64,000 nt of DNA from Romboutsia_E sp900604535 (GTDB lineage: Bacteria > Bacillota > Clostridia > Peptostreptococcales > Peptostreptococcaceae): positions 124,001-188,000 of the forward strand of contig NZ_UWOT01000002.1 in NCBI RefSeq assembly GCF_900604535.1. The letters run 5' to 3'. The notes beneath the pieces were generated by a model. It was given only the letters and a program-made list of their open reading frames with translations, searched no databases and was not told the DNA's origin. Position numbers and translations under genes: made by a program. Shown here piece after piece: positions 63,419-64,000 of the stretch. Every line of letters begins with the position of its first letter. The first letter of the stretch is position 1.

Positions 63419-63862
63419 TTATTCTAGACTATTTCTCATTTTATTAAGAACTTTATAAAACACTTTTATTTCTTCTTGTGTTAAATCATTAGATAATTTA
63501 TTTTCAATTGAATCAATTGCATTAGAAATTTTCTCGTTAAGTTCTATAGATTTTTCTGTTAAAACTATTTTCTTTAAACGAGCATCTTTAGCAACAGGTA
63601 TTCTTTGAATTAAATCACTTTTCTCCATATTATTTAGCATAAGACTAATAGATGAACGTTTTAAGTCGAATTGTTTTTCTAAGTCTTTTTGAAATATATC
63701 TTTACTTTTTTCTATATTAGAAATAAAATCTATTACATAAGCTTGAGATACAGTTAAATTATCATCTATTGCGTTAATTACAGCAGCATCCATCTTTCTT
63801 GAAATTATGTGGTTTATTTTACTAATATCAAGTCCTAGCTTTAATTTATCTTTATTTATCAT
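63419..63862 (-). CDS. MarR family transcriptional regulator
   Basis: Start ATG 63862 follows AAAGGTG; an upstream ATG at 63907 has no such site. 147 residues. Winged-helix core: FQKDLEKQFDLKRSSISLMLNNMEKSDLIQRIPVAKDARLKKIVLTEKS, with the R-x-K/R wing. It precedes the MATE gene in the same direction, so it is the local repressor of the pump and probably of itself. Confidence 0.88.
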   Translation of the reverse strand: MINKDKLKLGLDISKINHIISRKMDAAVINAIDDNLTVSQAYVIDFISNIEKSKDIFQKDLEKQFDLKRSSISLMLNNMEKSDLIQRIPVAKDARLKKIVLTEKSIELNEKISNAIDSIENKLSNDLTQEEIKVFYKVLNKMRNSLE

Positions 63863-63883
63863 AATATCACCTTTTTTAAATAT

Positions 63884-63927
63884 GTTTTGTACTAAACTAT
63901 AATACATAGTATATATATTTGTGTCAA
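63884..63927 (-). promoter_or_regulatory. MarR gene promoter and operator
   Basis: On the minus strand TTGACA (63927-63922), 17-base spacer and TATTAT (63904-63899). GTTTAGTACAAAAC (63897-63884) follows at once, matching the operator before the MATE gene at 12 of 14 positions. The window ends in AT-rich sequence with no further gene seen. Confidence 0.72.
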
Positions 63928-64000
63928 TAGTAATTATTAATTATATTATTAAATTAATGTAATTATATACAAAAATAAAATTCGAATTGGAGTATTTGGA

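Noticed and set aside
1..64000. tRNA, rRNA, insertion sequence, integrase or att site
   Set aside because: Looked for CCA-ended cloverleaf blocks, transposase and integrase motifs and flanking repeats; none found.

Overview
The window is AT-rich DNA with clostridial gene style: strong AGGAGG-type ribosome sites, A/T-ending codons, many rho-independent terminators and several TTG/GTG starts. The content (complete L-fucose operon, TerD/TelA cluster, AgrBD-type quorum sensing, T-box, PyrR and Mn2+ riboswitch leaders) fits an anaerobic, gut-type Firmicute, most likely Peptostreptococcaceae (Romboutsia, Paraclostridium or Clostridioides relatives). The family assignment is an inference. No rRNA, tRNA, CRISPR array, insertion sequence or replication origin was recognised.

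Layout. 1-5.3 kb looks like a small defence island: the 3' end of an AAA ATPase overlapping a TOPRIM/DUF3226 protein (OLD/PARIS-like pairing), a BASS transporter broken by an amber codon, then a compact operon of a MotA-like protein with a long coiled-coil tail, a MotB/OmpA-like protein and a short HNH nuclease, the architecture of a type II Zorya anti-phage system. 5.3-15.9 kb is housekeeping and accessory: an AI-2E family exporter behind a yybP-ykoY Mn2+ riboswitch, YhaM-type HD nuclease, cation/H+ antiporter, GNAT, class V aminotransferase, MATE pump, a PadR-DUF1700-DUF4097 operon with a palindromic operator, and a radical SAM protein. 16.0-24.2 kb is the fucose regulon: fucO, a divergent AraC regulator and fucI-fucK-fucU-fucA-fucP, with a cre-like site. 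It would convert L-fucose to DHAP plus lactaldehyde and then 1,2-propanediol.

24.3-28.7 kb carries a T-box leader (apparent AGA arginine specifier) with a second, duplicated antiterminator/terminator unit, then a YfcC/ArcD-type transporter and two M20 hydrolases. 29.6-31.7 kb is an agrC-agrD-agrB locus with a serine-type peptide and no response regulator. 31.9-36.3 kb is a tellurite/stress cluster (YceG, TelA, three TerD), with yceG split by a stop. 37-38.5 kb is a dicarboxylate/amino-acid symporter with a PyrR-binding attenuator. A deleted guanine deaminase, a HAD phosphatase and a stop-split membrane metalloprotease follow.

41.7-53.6 kb has a 1401-residue DUF11 repeat protein, a secreted YHYH protein, small membrane and zinc-ribbon proteins, a double-GNAT enzyme, an ECF sigma/anti-sigma pair, a nitroreductase, an unlisted 29-residue hydrophobic peptide and a cold-shock protein. 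52.7-58.2 kb is a glycoside operon (ArsR-type regulator; GH2 glycosidase, GPH symporter, aldose 1-epimerase) with twin 16-bp operators and a cre site over the promoter. 58.3-64 kb holds TetR-MATE, MscL, a YrvL-like protein with a frameshift, and MarR-MATE with paired operators.

A notable global feature is the number of genes with a single lesion: in-frame stops at 1880, 32953 and 40980, apparent one-base frameshifts near 1413, 29290 and 61794, and an internal deletion near 39645. These are either true gene decay or assembly errors.
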